From Mucilaginibacter sp. PAMC 26640 (lineage in GTDB: Bacteria; Bacteroidota; Bacteroidia; Sphingobacteriales; Sphingobacteriaceae), in contig CP014773.1 of assembly GCA_001596135.1 (NCBI GenBank), positions 5,456,001 through 5,520,000 of the forward strand: a stretch of DNA of 64,000 nt. Direction: 5' to 3'. A program made the translations under genes and the position numbers. Shown here piece by piece: positions 51,631 through 60,168 of the stretch (within the stretch, counting starts at the first letter, position 1; each line of letters begins with the position of its first letter). The notes under the pieces were generated by a model. The model saw only the letters and a list, made by a program, of their open reading frames with translations, was not told the origin of the DNA and did no database searches.

Positions 51631-52242
51631 ATGAAGATTATCGCTATCGGCCGCAACTACGCCGAACATGCCAAAGAACTGAACAACCCTGTACCAACTG
51701 TTCCCGTTATATTTATGAAGCCGGATACAGCTCTTATAAAAGACAACAAGCCTTTTTACCACCCGGAGTTTTCACAGGATATTCATCACGAGATTGAACT
51801 GGTATTAAAGGTTTGCAAAGAGGGCAAACATATCAGTGAAAAATTCGCTGCGAATTATTATGACGAAGTCGCCCTCGGTATCGATTTTACGGCCCGCGAT
51901 ATACAATCGAAACATAAAGAAAAAGGCCTGCCCTGGGAATTGGCCAAAGCATTTGATGGCTCGGCTCCAGTTAGTAATTTTTTACCGAAAGGACAGTTTG
52001 CCGACCTTTACAATTTAAACTTTAGGCTGGATGTAAATGGAGAACTGCGCCAGCAGGGAAATACAAAAGATCTGCTATTTTCTTTTGAACAGATCATCGC
52101 CTTTGTATCAAAATACATCACCTTAAAGAAAGGTGATCTTATATTTACCGGCACACCACAAGGTGTAGCCAAAGTTGCCATCGGTGATAAACTGGAAGGC
52201 TACCTGGAGGATGAAAAATTGCTGGATTTTGAAGTAAAATAG
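51631..52242 (+). CDS. Fumarylacetoacetate hydrolase family protein
   Basis: A 203-residue single-domain FAH-family hydrolase/isomerase. It shows MKIIAIGRNYAEHAKEL, PVIFMKPDTALI, the metal ligands Glu54 and Glu56 in HHEIELVL and Asp85 in GIDFTARD, and GDLIFTGTPQGV. Members include acylpyruvases and oxaloacetate decarboxylases in cytoplasmic catabolism or repair. Substrate not determined. The start at 51631 follows the family N-terminus; residues from 51580 add a hydrophobic leader not seen in relatives. Confidence 0.9.
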   Translation: MKIIAIGRNYAEHAKELNNPVPTVPVIFMKPDTALIKDNKPFYHPEFSQDIHHEIELVLKVCKEGKHISEKFAANYYDEVALGIDFTARDIQSKHKEKGLPWELAKAFDGSAPVSNFLPKGQFADLYNLNFRLDVNGELRQQGNTKDLLFSFEQIIAFVSKYITLKKGDLIFTGTPQGVAKVAIGDKLEGYLEDEKLLDFEVK

Positions 52243-52246
52243 GTAT

Positions 52247-52296
52247 CGCTAACATCTTGTGATTTATGCAGACCAAAGGGCTGTAAGATATTAGCG
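52247..52296 (+). terminator. Imperfect hairpin after the FAH-family gene
   Basis: CGCTAACATCTT (52247-52258) pairs with AAGATATTAGCG (52285-52296) with one mismatch and a long 26-base loop. A weak terminator at best. Confidence 0.35.
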
Positions 52297-52368
52297 CGTT
52301 TCTTCTTTTCACCAATAATGCAACAAAAACCAATACCTGTGGTTTATCTCTAAATTTTACAGATCAAT

Positions 52369-54126
52369 ATGTCAATCCGAACGTGCTCAGGCACTCACAA
52401 AAACATAAAAAAAAACCTTTTTTCATCCGTTCGGGCTATTAGTCTATTAATGCTGATTTCAGTGTCCGGTTACGCACAAAACCGGATACAAAGCAAAACC
52501 TACCCACAAATATTCCGCTATCCGCTTGATTTGCAACCTGTAACTGCCGGGGCTTTTGGCGAGCTGCGGCCTGCACACTTTCATTCAGGTTTAGATTTCA
52601 AAACCATGCAGCGCACCGGCTACCCGGTACATACCGTATTTGACGGATATATATCACGGGTACGCGTTCAGTTTGGAGGTTTTGGCCAGGCCATTTATGT
52701 AACACATCCCAACGGATATACTTCCGTTTATGGCCACATTCAGAGTTTTACGCCAGAGGTATTCAAATACATCCGAGATTACCAATATAAAAATCAAACC
52801 TTTGAGGCAGATATAAAAGTACCGCCGGGGGTATTTAAAGTCATTAAGGGAGATGTGATAGCAATGTCCGGCAATGAGGGCGCTTCTGCCGGGCCGCATG
52901 TGCACTTTGAGTTGAGGGACACCCTTACCGAAGAAACCGTTAACCCGCAGCTATTCGGCCTCACTATACCTGATGCAGTCCCCCCTACTATCACTGCGAT
53001 AGGTGTATACCATCTTAATGGCAATCCGTTCAGCGAAAAAACGCCAAAAGAGTTTCTTTCGGTGACGGGGGCGGCCGGCAATTACCACTTAGCAGCGCCC
53101 AGGGTGTTACAACTAAGCGGCAATACGGGTTTTAGCATCGCAGTCACCGATCAAAACAGTGCATCGGCTAATCATAACGGCATCTATTCTATCGAGCTAA
53201 AAATGGACGGGCAAACAGTTTATACTTTTGTAGTGGAGCGCTTTGCATTTGATCAAACCCACGCTATTAATGCTTACATAGACTATCCTGCATTCTTAAC
53301 AACCAGACGCGCGTTTCAAAAATGCTTTATACTACCTGGCAGCCGAATTTCACTTTACCCGCAATCTATCAACCGCGGCATTATCCCTTTTAATGATAAT
53401 GCGCAGCACGATGTAGAGTTTGTTTGTAAAGATGTACTGGGTAACACTTCCTCGGTTAAAGTTCAAGTGCAATCAAATACATCCGTTACCAATATACCCA
53501 CAATGCCTACAGGCAAACTTTTCCATTACGATGAAAAGAATGAATTGAATACAGATCAGCTGAAGGTGCAGATCATGCCCGGCAATCTTTATGACGATCT
53601 GGATTTTATTTACAGTGCCTTACCTCAAAAACCCGGTGCTTATTCCGTTACCCACCGCATCCACAATAAATTTACCCCTGTACACGAAGGGTATGATATT
53701 TGGATAAAGCCCGATATTAAATTAGGCAACCTGGCAGATAAAGCAGTAATTGTAAACTCAGCAACCGGCAGCATTGGCGGAACCTGGGATGGCACGTATG
53801 TAAAAGCCACAGCGAAAGCCTTTGGGGATTACTACATTAAATTAGACACTGTTCCGCCGGTAATAACGCCTATGAATATTAAACAGGGGGCAAGTATGAC
53901 TTCAATTAAGGCAATTCGCTTAAAAATGAGTGATAATTTAAGCGGGATAAAAAGCTATACCGGTAAAATAGATGGGAAGTGGGTACTCGTTGAGTGGAGT
54001 TATAAAACAAGAATTTTAAGTTATACATTTACCCCTGATTTCACGCCCGGTAAACATCAATTTGAATTTACAGTGATAGACGGTAAAAACAATAGTTCTA
54101 AATTTACAGCAGACTTTACAAGGTAA
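52369..54126 (+). CDS. M23 family metallopeptidase
   Basis: A 585-residue exported protein. A long signal peptide ends near residue 36 (VSGYAQ). The LytM/M23 domain (about 50-190) has zinc ligands His72 and Asp76 in HFHSGLDFK and the HVHFELRD motif (His177, His179). Three beta-sandwich-like regions follow, with repeated phrases such as NGIYSIELKMDGQTVYTF and SDNLSGIKSYTGKIDGKWVLVEW. It is a likely peptidoglycan endopeptidase or a degenerate relative used in envelope maintenance. The stop is 3 bases before bcp, so they form an operon. Confidence 0.92.
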   Translation: MSIRTCSGTHKNIKKNLFSSVRAISLLMLISVSGYAQNRIQSKTYPQIFRYPLDLQPVTAGAFGELRPAHFHSGLDFKTMQRTGYPVHTVFDGYISRVRVQFGGFGQAIYVTHPNGYTSVYGHIQSFTPEVFKYIRDYQYKNQTFEADIKVPPGVFKVIKGDVIAMSGNEGASAGPHVHFELRDTLTEETVNPQLFGLTIPDAVPPTITAIGVYHLNGNPFSEKTPKEFLSVTGAAGNYHLAAPRVLQLSGNTGFSIAVTDQNSASANHNGIYSIELKMDGQTVYTFVVERFAFDQTHAINAYIDYPAFLTTRRAFQKCFILPGSRISLYPQSINRGIIPFNDNAQHDVEFVCKDVLGNTSSVKVQVQSNTSVTNIPTMPTGKLFHYDEKNELNTDQLKVQIMPGNLYDDLDFIYSALPQKPGAYSVTHRIHNKFTPVHEGYDIWIKPDIKLGNLADKAVIVNSATGSIGGTWDGTYVKATAKAFGDYYIKLDTVPPVITPMNIKQGASMTSIKAIRLKMSDNLSGIKSYTGKIDGKWVLVEWSYKTRILSYTFTPDFTPGKHQFEFTVIDGKNNSSKFTADFTR

Positions 54127-54128
54127 CT

Positions 54129-54590
54129 ATGGCAACTTTAACAGCAGGCGATAAAGCACCCGATTTTACAGCAAAGGATCAAAACGGGAAGACGGTATCT
54201 TTATCAGATTATCAGGGTAAAAACCTGATATTGTATTTTTACCCAAAGGACGATACGCCAGGTTGCACGGCCGAATCTTGCGATTTCAGGGATAACTATC
54301 AATCGTTATTGAGCCAGGGTTTTGAGGTGATTGGTGTTAGTGTAGATGATGAAAAGTCGCATAAAAAATTTGAGACTAAATACAGTTTGCCTTTTACGCT
54401 GATAGCGGATACCGATCACAACATTGTAGAAGCCTACGATGTTTGGAAAGAAAAGAATATGTACGGTAAAAAATATATGGGCACCGCGCGCACTACTTTC
54501 ATTATTAACAGGGATGGTATCATTGACCACGTTATTGATAAGGTGGATACCAAAGCGTCGTCTCAGCAGGTGTTGGAGCTTATAAAATAG
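54129..54590 (+). CDS. bcp: Thioredoxin-dependent thiol peroxidase (Bcp/PrxQ)
   Basis: This 153-residue peroxiredoxin reduces hydroperoxides with electrons from thioredoxin. Peroxidatic Cys46 and resolving Cys51 lie in DDTPGCTAESCDFRDNY, the atypical 2-Cys arrangement of PrxQ. Also seen are GDKAPDFTAKDQNGKTVSLSDYQGKNLILYFYPK and ARTTFIINRDGII. It begins 2 bases after the M23 peptidase stop. Confidence 0.96.
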   Translation: MATLTAGDKAPDFTAKDQNGKTVSLSDYQGKNLILYFYPKDDTPGCTAESCDFRDNYQSLLSQGFEVIGVSVDDEKSHKKFETKYSLPFTLIADTDHNIVEAYDVWKEKNMYGKKYMGTARTTFIINRDGIIDHVIDKVDTKASSQQVLELIK

Positions 54591-54652
54591 CACTGCAAAA
54601 AACATATTTGGGCAAAAACACTTTATATTTATTTAAAAATAACTTTTAATAG

Positions 54653-55207
54653 ATGGCCATCCAGGCAGACGACGAAGAAATACTCAATAAATTCCGTGAT
54701 GAAAAGACCCGGAACGAAGCCTTTAATTTGCTGCTGAAAAAGTATCAGCAAAAAATATATTGGCATGTGCGCCGTATGGTGATTGATCATGATGATGCTG
54801 ACGACCTTACCCAGGATGTATTTATTAAGGTGTGGAAGAACTTACCTGGTTTTAGAAATGATGCCCAGCTTTATACGTGGATGTATCGCATTGCGACTAA
54901 TGAATGTATTACATTTCTGAACAAGAAAAAGCAAAAGAACAATATCTCACTTGATGATGTAGACTATGAACTATCTAACACATTATCCAGTTCGGACCAG
55001 TTCACCGGCGACCAGATACAGATGAAATTGCAGCAGGCTATTTTAACCCTGCCGGATAAGCAAAGACTGGTATTTAATATGAAGTATTTTGATGACATGA
55101 AGTATGAAGAGATGAGCGATGTATTGGGCACCAGTGTTGGGGCCCTAAAGGCATCGTTCCACTTAGCAGTCAAAAAAATTGAAGCTTTTATTACTAATTC
55201 TGATTAA
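54653..55207 (+). CDS. ECF-type RNA polymerase sigma factor
   Basis: A 184-residue sigma-70 family factor of the extracytoplasmic-function type. Region 2 (about 15-85) includes RMVIDHDDADDLTQDVFIKVWKNLPGFR, and region 4 (about 120-178) includes LPDKQRLVFNMKYFDDMKYEEMSDVLGTSVGALKASFHLAVKKI, the normal HTH. It starts a run with the repeat protein (51-base gap) and a periplasmic Spy-like protein. The downstream membrane protein is a likely anti-sigma factor. Confidence 0.93.
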   Translation: MAIQADDEEILNKFRDEKTRNEAFNLLLKKYQQKIYWHVRRMVIDHDDADDLTQDVFIKVWKNLPGFRNDAQLYTWMYRIATNECITFLNKKKQKNNISLDDVDYELSNTLSSSDQFTGDQIQMKLQQAILTLPDKQRLVFNMKYFDDMKYEEMSDVLGTSVGALKASFHLAVKKIEAFITNSD

Positions 55208-55258
55208 ATTTTTAATTTAGGTTAAACCTTTGGTAGTTTTATTCATCTATAACAGGGT

Positions 55259-56182
55259 ATGAAAAGCGATATGGATAATAACGAATGGACAGACAATGAA
55301 ATGTCACTTGAACGGTTTTCCCGAAAGAACCCGTTTACAGTGCCGTCTGGCTATTTCGAAGAAGCCGGTCAGCGCATTTTATCATTAGTGAATTTAGATG
55401 AATTAAAAAGTACAGACCCGGTAAACGGTTTTAAGGTTCCTGCAAATTACTTTGATGAGCTTTCGGCTACCATCAGCAACAGGGTAAATATTGAAGTTGG
55501 CAGGGATGCAGACCACAACGGCTTTGCTCTGCCTGCAAATTACTTTGATGAATTGACAGCTAATATTTCCTCGAGGGTAACCATCGGGGCAGAAATAATG
55601 GCTGAGGATAATGGTTATACACTTCCTGCTAATTATTTTGAGGAGTTAGCCAGCAGCATTCAAAATCGCATTGCGATTGAAGAAATGTTCAATAGCGGTG
55701 ACCCTACTTTTACTGTACCCCAAAATTATTTTAGCACCATGCAGGAGCAGATTAATGCCCGCATAGCTGTGGAAGAAATATTGGGAGCGAAAACGGCTGA
55801 CTTTGCCGTGCCGGATAATTATTTCGAAGTGCTAAATCGAAATATCTTAAATAAAACGGTAAATAAGCAGGATGTAATCCGAAAAACTATCGTCCGGAAA
55901 TTATTTGCAAACAATTCCTTCAAGTATGCTACTGCGGCTTGCCTGGCATTAATTATCGGTGCGGGTGCATTTTTAAGGGAAAATGGCTCATCGGTTTTAG
56001 TGCCAACACACGAAAAAACATTATTACACACACAGTTATCAAATATACCTGTGGATGAAATTAAAGATTATCTTCAGCTGCATGTTGATGGTGCAGATAA
56101 TAACGTAATAATGGATAATGAAAAAGCAATTAACGCCCAGGATCCAGATGGAGAAATTGGCGATTATATTGATATTAATTAA
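55259..56182 (+). CDS. Membrane protein with six 31-residue repeats, likely anti-sigma factor
   Basis: A 307-residue protein. Residues 26-189 contain six copies of an (F/Y)x(V/L)PxxYF motif, starting at 26, 58, 89, 120, 151 and 182, followed by an amphipathic segment (for example DELSATISNRVNI). The period is 31 residues (32 for the first). A single membrane helix follows (about 222-239, KYATAACLALIIGAGAFL), then a 70-residue acidic C-terminus. With no signal peptide the repeats should face the cytoplasm. Position after an ECF sigma gene suggests an anti-sigma or sigma-tethering role, although no known anti-sigma domain is visible. Confidence 0.75.
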   Translation: MKSDMDNNEWTDNEMSLERFSRKNPFTVPSGYFEEAGQRILSLVNLDELKSTDPVNGFKVPANYFDELSATISNRVNIEVGRDADHNGFALPANYFDELTANISSRVTIGAEIMAEDNGYTLPANYFEELASSIQNRIAIEEMFNSGDPTFTVPQNYFSTMQEQINARIAVEEILGAKTADFAVPDNYFEVLNRNILNKTVNKQDVIRKTIVRKLFANNSFKYATAACLALIIGAGAFLRENGSSVLVPTHEKTLLHTQLSNIPVDEIKDYLQLHVDGADNNVIMDNEKAINAQDPDGEIGDYIDIN

Positions 56183-56191
56183 TACAGTTAC

Positions 56192-56692
56192 ATGATCAAA
56201 CTGCTCAGATATACTTACATTTTATTAATAATAGCGGCAGCAACCGGCTATGAAGTTTCTGCGCAGGGAACCGACCTAAGAAGTAATTTCAGACCGGGGA
56301 ATACAGGAACAAACAGGACAGTGAAGCCAGCTTCGAGGGTAGGTAAAAAACTGGAAGTTGCGAGGGATAATTTCTTATCGCAGCAACTTGATCTGACTGA
56401 TGATGAAGCAACTAAATTTTGGCCCATTTACCACCGCTACCAGGAGGAGCTAAAAGCTGTGCGTATCTTGAAACGCATTAATAATTCCAGCGCATCAACA
56501 AACGGCACCGACCAGATCAATAAAGATATTTATTATGAAAACCAGTTGCTGATGATTCGCAAGCATTACCGAGATGAGTTTTTAAAGATCCTCCCTCCGG
56601 AAAAAGTAAGCGAATTATACAAGGGCGAGCGGCAATTTACCGATGAGCTGATTAAGCAGCTGAGCGAACGCAGTATCCGCGCCGGCAATTAG
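56192..56692 (+). CDS. Periplasmic Spy/CpxP-like helical protein
   Basis: A 166-residue exported protein with a signal peptide (about 1-25, ending VSAQ). The mature part is basic then helical: LEVARDNFLSQQLDLTDDEATKFWPIYHRYQEELKAVR, IRKHYRDEFLKILPPEKVSELYKGERQF. The pattern LxLTxxEAxxFWPxYxxYxxE is characteristic of Bacteroidota Spy-like proteins. It lies 9 bases after the repeat protein and probably acts as an envelope sensor or chaperone for the ECF sigma circuit. Confidence 0.8.
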   Translation: MIKLLRYTYILLIIAAATGYEVSAQGTDLRSNFRPGNTGTNRTVKPASRVGKKLEVARDNFLSQQLDLTDDEATKFWPIYHRYQEELKAVRILKRINNSSASTNGTDQINKDIYYENQLLMIRKHYRDEFLKILPPEKVSELYKGERQFTDELIKQLSERSIRAGN

Positions 56693-56722
56693 TTGCATAG
56701 TGTTATAATAATTTTGTGATAA

Positions 56723-56749
56723 GCCATATATAGATATGGCTTTTTTTTT
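56723..56749 (+). terminator. Terminator after the sigma operon
   Basis: GCCATAT and ATATGGC form a 7-bp stem with an ATAG loop and a run of nine T residues directly after. It ends the three-gene sigma operon 30 bases beyond the stop. An in-frame ATG at 56736 lies within it, which is why I place the next start at 56757. Confidence 0.87.
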
Positions 56750-56756
56750 AGCATTT

Positions 56757-57149
56757 ATGGATAATAGCACCAGTAATTTTACCGAGAAAGATATGCAGGC
56801 TGTAATTGGCTGGGTATTGCGTGCAGGGGTGATTATATCGATATCAATCGTGTTTTTTGGAGGCGTATTATATATCTATCGTCACGGCCATGCCACAGCG
56901 GATTATCACATTTTTAAGGGAGTACCTGATTTTGTCCACAACGCATCAGGGATTCTTAATGGCATAGCAACGCTTAGGGGCCGGGCTATAATTCAGGCAG
57001 GCATCATTTTATTGATCGCTACCCCCGTAATTAGAGTAGTGTTTTCGGCAATCGGATTTATTTTAGAGAAGGACCATTTGTATACCGCTATCACACTTAT
57101 TGTATTGCTCATCATAGTGGCAAGTATGTTGAGTGGCCATGCTGGCTAA
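56757..57149 (+). CDS. DUF1634 membrane protein
   Basis: A 130-residue membrane protein with three hydrophobic helices (about 13-37, 72-98 and 103-125). The pattern MQAVIGWVLRAGVIISISIVFFGG, then IIQAGIILLIATPVIRVVFS, matches DUF1634. Homologues often sit next to a TauE/SafE-type exporter, but none is present here. The start at 56757 avoids reading through the terminator. Function unknown. Confidence 0.88.
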   Translation: MDNSTSNFTEKDMQAVIGWVLRAGVIISISIVFFGGVLYIYRHGHATADYHIFKGVPDFVHNASGILNGIATLRGRAIIQAGIILLIATPVIRVVFSAIGFILEKDHLYTAITLIVLLIIVASMLSGHAG

Positions 57150-57188
57150 ATTCAAAAAACCTTTTTTGTTTTGTCTTGCTTTACTAAC

Positions 57189-57404
57189 ATGCAACGGCAT
57201 CATGTAAAATCATCCGCACTGCAAAGCATAGGTTACGATCCAGGCACCCATGTATTGGAATTAGAGTTTCATGAAAATGGTGGGGTTTGGCAATATCTCA
57301 ATTTTAAACCGGCTGCGCTAAAAAAATTCTTGAGCAGTCAGTCGCTGGGGAATTACTTTGTAACCCAAATAAAAGGCAAATACCCGGAGCGTAAAATGAG
57401 CTGA
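57189..57404 (+). CDS. KTSC domain protein
   Basis: A 71-residue protein made almost entirely of a KTSC domain: VKSSALQSIGYDPGTHVLEL, then VWQYLNFKPAALKKFLSSQSLGNYFVTQIKGKYPERKM. The family is named after the Lys-Thr-Ser-Cys-like motif of the ends and has a proposed nucleic-acid role. It stands alone after the DUF1634 gene. The start at 57189 avoids a non-conserved leader. Confidence 0.85.
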   Translation: MQRHHVKSSALQSIGYDPGTHVLELEFHENGGVWQYLNFKPAALKKFLSSQSLGNYFVTQIKGKYPERKMS

Positions 57405-57516
57405 TGCCATGTCTTCCCAAAATATTTAAATCTCGATAAAAGTTAGATTTTAGCCTTTGATCTCAACCGTAAAACATTAGGTTAACGACTGATTAAATCA
57501 AACAATTACTGCGCAA

Positions 57517-59967
57517 CTAATTGCTGGTTTTCCTCATCCTGTCCTGCTCCCCTTCATTTCCCGTGTCGTGCCTTATTGCCCCTTTAACTGTGCCTTTGCC
57601 AAACCGGTAACTGAAACTTAACCGGCCAATTCGCGTTTCTGGTTTGCCTATTATACGCAGATCGAGGTTATTAATATTGATGTATGCTCTGTCGCGGTTA
57701 GTGTTGAAGATATCAGCAACGTTCAAACTCAATTTGCCCCGTTTACCAAATACCTGGGTGCTGATACCAGCATTAACATAATAATTGGATTTATACTGCC
57801 TTACGCCATAAAAGTTAGGCGTTTCGTACCTGCTGCTGATCTCGGCAGAAACGCGACTGCTGATAGAGAAACTTTGATTTAAAGATAGTATCAGATCGCC
57901 TGTGCTTTTATCCAGATTACCATTTTCCGGATAAGCTTTATAATGCTGATAAGATGCATCTGCATCAACCAAAACATTCCACCACTTGGTGATCGTTACG
58001 GGGGCATTCACATTTACACCATATACATACACCTTACCCACATTGCGGGTTGTGGTTAAGCTAACCTTTGTTGTATCGTTTTGCTGGTAGTAGGTAAAAT
58101 TGGCGTCAGTAACGAAATTAGCATAAAACGACGTGGCTATGGTTTGATTATAATTATGCGTAAGCTTCAACGAATTGGTATATTCGGGTTTTAAAAAGGG
58201 GTTGCCGCTTTGGTAATTATACGGGTCCACATAATATAAAAATGGGTTCAGGCTCTCGTAATCAGGCCTTAATATACCTCTGGTGAACGAAAGGGAATAT
58301 TCGTTTTTATCGTTGTACCTGTAAGTAAGCAGTAAGCTCGGGAATATTTTAAAATAATTGCGGGCGTTTACCACAGCGCCCGTACCCGAGGTACCAGCAG
58401 ATACACCCTCAGACTTTGTAAATTCGCCACGTGCCCCAGCAACCAGGTCAACTTTACCGTAAGTAGCATTATAGTTAACGTACCCGGCGTTTACATTCTC
58501 GGTGTACCTGAAACTGTTGCTAAAATTAGGATCGACCGTGTATACTCCGTTTACCCGGGGCCCAAAAACCAGGTTATTATCGCTGCTGGTATGGCTGATC
58601 TTAATACCTAGTTCCAGCTTAGTTGTCTTGTTAAGCGGGTTTATATAATCCAAAACGCCGGTATAATTAATCCGGTGTGAAGGTGAAAGGTTTTGAAGCA
58701 AGGTTGGCTGCCTGTAAACGGTACCGGCATTATTTAAAAAAGCATTATTGATGAACTCATCCGATTGCCTGTTATATGGAGAGTAGGTAATGGCAGCAGA
58801 AAGCATTTTGCCGGAAGTATCTAGCTTTCCGCTGTAATTGATATTGTAATTGATATTACGCAAATCTCGGTGCATATTAGAATTTACCAAAATCATAGAA
58901 TCCAGCTGGCCATTATTAGCGATTTTTAGCGTATTATTTTTTCTAAATGAGTTATCGTTAAAAAAGCCAAACGCCTGCAAACCCAATGTATGCTTGGCTG
59001 ATAGCAAAAAATCAGCCCCTAACCTGTAGTTATGGTTAACTGTTTCCTGCGTGCTGTAATAGTTTAAATTGTAACTGCTGGCAATTCCGTCTGTATTAAT
59101 GTTACGATCATAAGTAAAAGTCTTAAAAGTCTTATTGGCATTCGCATTATAGCTCCCGTAGATATTTAAAAACTTGCTGCGGTTATTAAAAGTAAACCCG
59201 GCCATACTTTTGTAGTACTTACCATAACCCGCTGTTAAATTGATGGTGCCATTGGTACCTATGTTTTTCCCTTTTTTTAAAATGATATTAATTACACCAC
59301 CAGCGGCTGCGTCATATTGGGCGGCGCCACCGCTAATCAACTCTATCTTCTCTACATTAGCACCCTGCGTACCTTTCAAAAGCGCCGTAAGATCGGAGCC
59401 CGTCATGTTGGTTGTTTTACCGTCAATAAGTATCAAAGCATTTTGCCTACCGCTGATGCTTACATTATCATCATTATCAACCCTTACACCCGGCGATTGC
59501 GCCAGTATCTCCAGTACATTCTTGCCATCCGCTGTAATACTTGCCTGGGGATTGATAATTGTTTTACCCGGTCGAACCTCAACCAATGGTTTTCTGGCAA
59601 TAACTGCAACGCCTTTTAGCTCGGTACTGGATGTGATTAAGTAAATTGGGGGGACAGTTACGTGCTGTCCGGCAGCTAGCGTATAATTTGCAGAATATGC
59701 CTTAGTATAACCAAGGCGGTATGCCAGTACAAGGTACTTGCCTGGTGCCAAGCCCTTAAAAATATATTTACCGTCATTATTAACCAAAGCAGATTTAACT
59801 ATAGCAGAATCGCTCTGGTTAAGCAATATCGCAGTGGCTGCGTCTGCAGCAGTGTTATTTTCCAGAAAAATATTGCCCCTTAATGATGACGAAGTGTTTT
59901 GGGCGCCACAAAAACCAATAAAGCAAACGATAAACGCAAGTAGCAGACACCCTTTTTTAGCCCTCAT
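57517..59967 (-). CDS. Outer-membrane receptor-like beta-barrel protein
   Basis: An 816-residue exported protein. Signal peptide about 1-22. A CarboxypepD_reg-like domain (about 27-110: LRGNIFLENNTAADAATAILLN...GKYIFKGLAPGKYLVLAYRLGY) is followed by a plug domain (about 130-225: GKNVLEILAQSPGVRVDNDDNVSISGRQNALILIDGKTTNMTGSD) and a barrel of the OMP_b-brl_3 type ending with a typical aromatic-rich strand. It is not beside a SusD gene. It may take up an unknown ligand or act in envelope assembly. No TonB box was identified with confidence. Confidence 0.9.
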   Translation of the reverse strand: MRAKKGCLLLAFIVCFIGFCGAQNTSSSLRGNIFLENNTAADAATAILLNQSDSAIVKSALVNNDGKYIFKGLAPGKYLVLAYRLGYTKAYSANYTLAAGQHVTVPPIYLITSSTELKGVAVIARKPLVEVRPGKTIINPQASITADGKNVLEILAQSPGVRVDNDDNVSISGRQNALILIDGKTTNMTGSDLTALLKGTQGANVEKIELISGGAAQYDAAAGGVINIILKKGKNIGTNGTINLTAGYGKYYKSMAGFTFNNRSKFLNIYGSYNANANKTFKTFTYDRNINTDGIASSYNLNYYSTQETVNHNYRLGADFLLSAKHTLGLQAFGFFNDNSFRKNNTLKIANNGQLDSMILVNSNMHRDLRNINYNINYSGKLDTSGKMLSAAITYSPYNRQSDEFINNAFLNNAGTVYRQPTLLQNLSPSHRINYTGVLDYINPLNKTTKLELGIKISHTSSDNNLVFGPRVNGVYTVDPNFSNSFRYTENVNAGYVNYNATYGKVDLVAGARGEFTKSEGVSAGTSGTGAVVNARNYFKIFPSLLLTYRYNDKNEYSLSFTRGILRPDYESLNPFLYYVDPYNYQSGNPFLKPEYTNSLKLTHNYNQTIATSFYANFVTDANFTYYQQNDTTKVSLTTTRNVGKVYVYGVNVNAPVTITKWWNVLVDADASYQHYKAYPENGNLDKSTGDLILSLNQSFSISSRVSAEISSRYETPNFYGVRQYKSNYYVNAGISTQVFGKRGKLSLNVADIFNTNRDRAYININNLDLRIIGKPETRIGRLSFSYRFGKGTVKGAIRHDTGNEGEQDRMRKTSN

Positions 59968-60168
59968 TAACTGTTTTGTAGATTTATCGCAGATATCGTT
60001 TAGGAAACTTCTAAATTAAAAAAAATATTAATTTAATATAAATTTAATATCGTTTTTACGAAAGCGCATAATAAATGGTGCTGATTGTTATCATAATACC
60101 AAGTTGAAAATGCTTCATTTTTAGTAAATTCGCCAATTAGATCCCCTAATGTAAACAGGTTAAACCCA

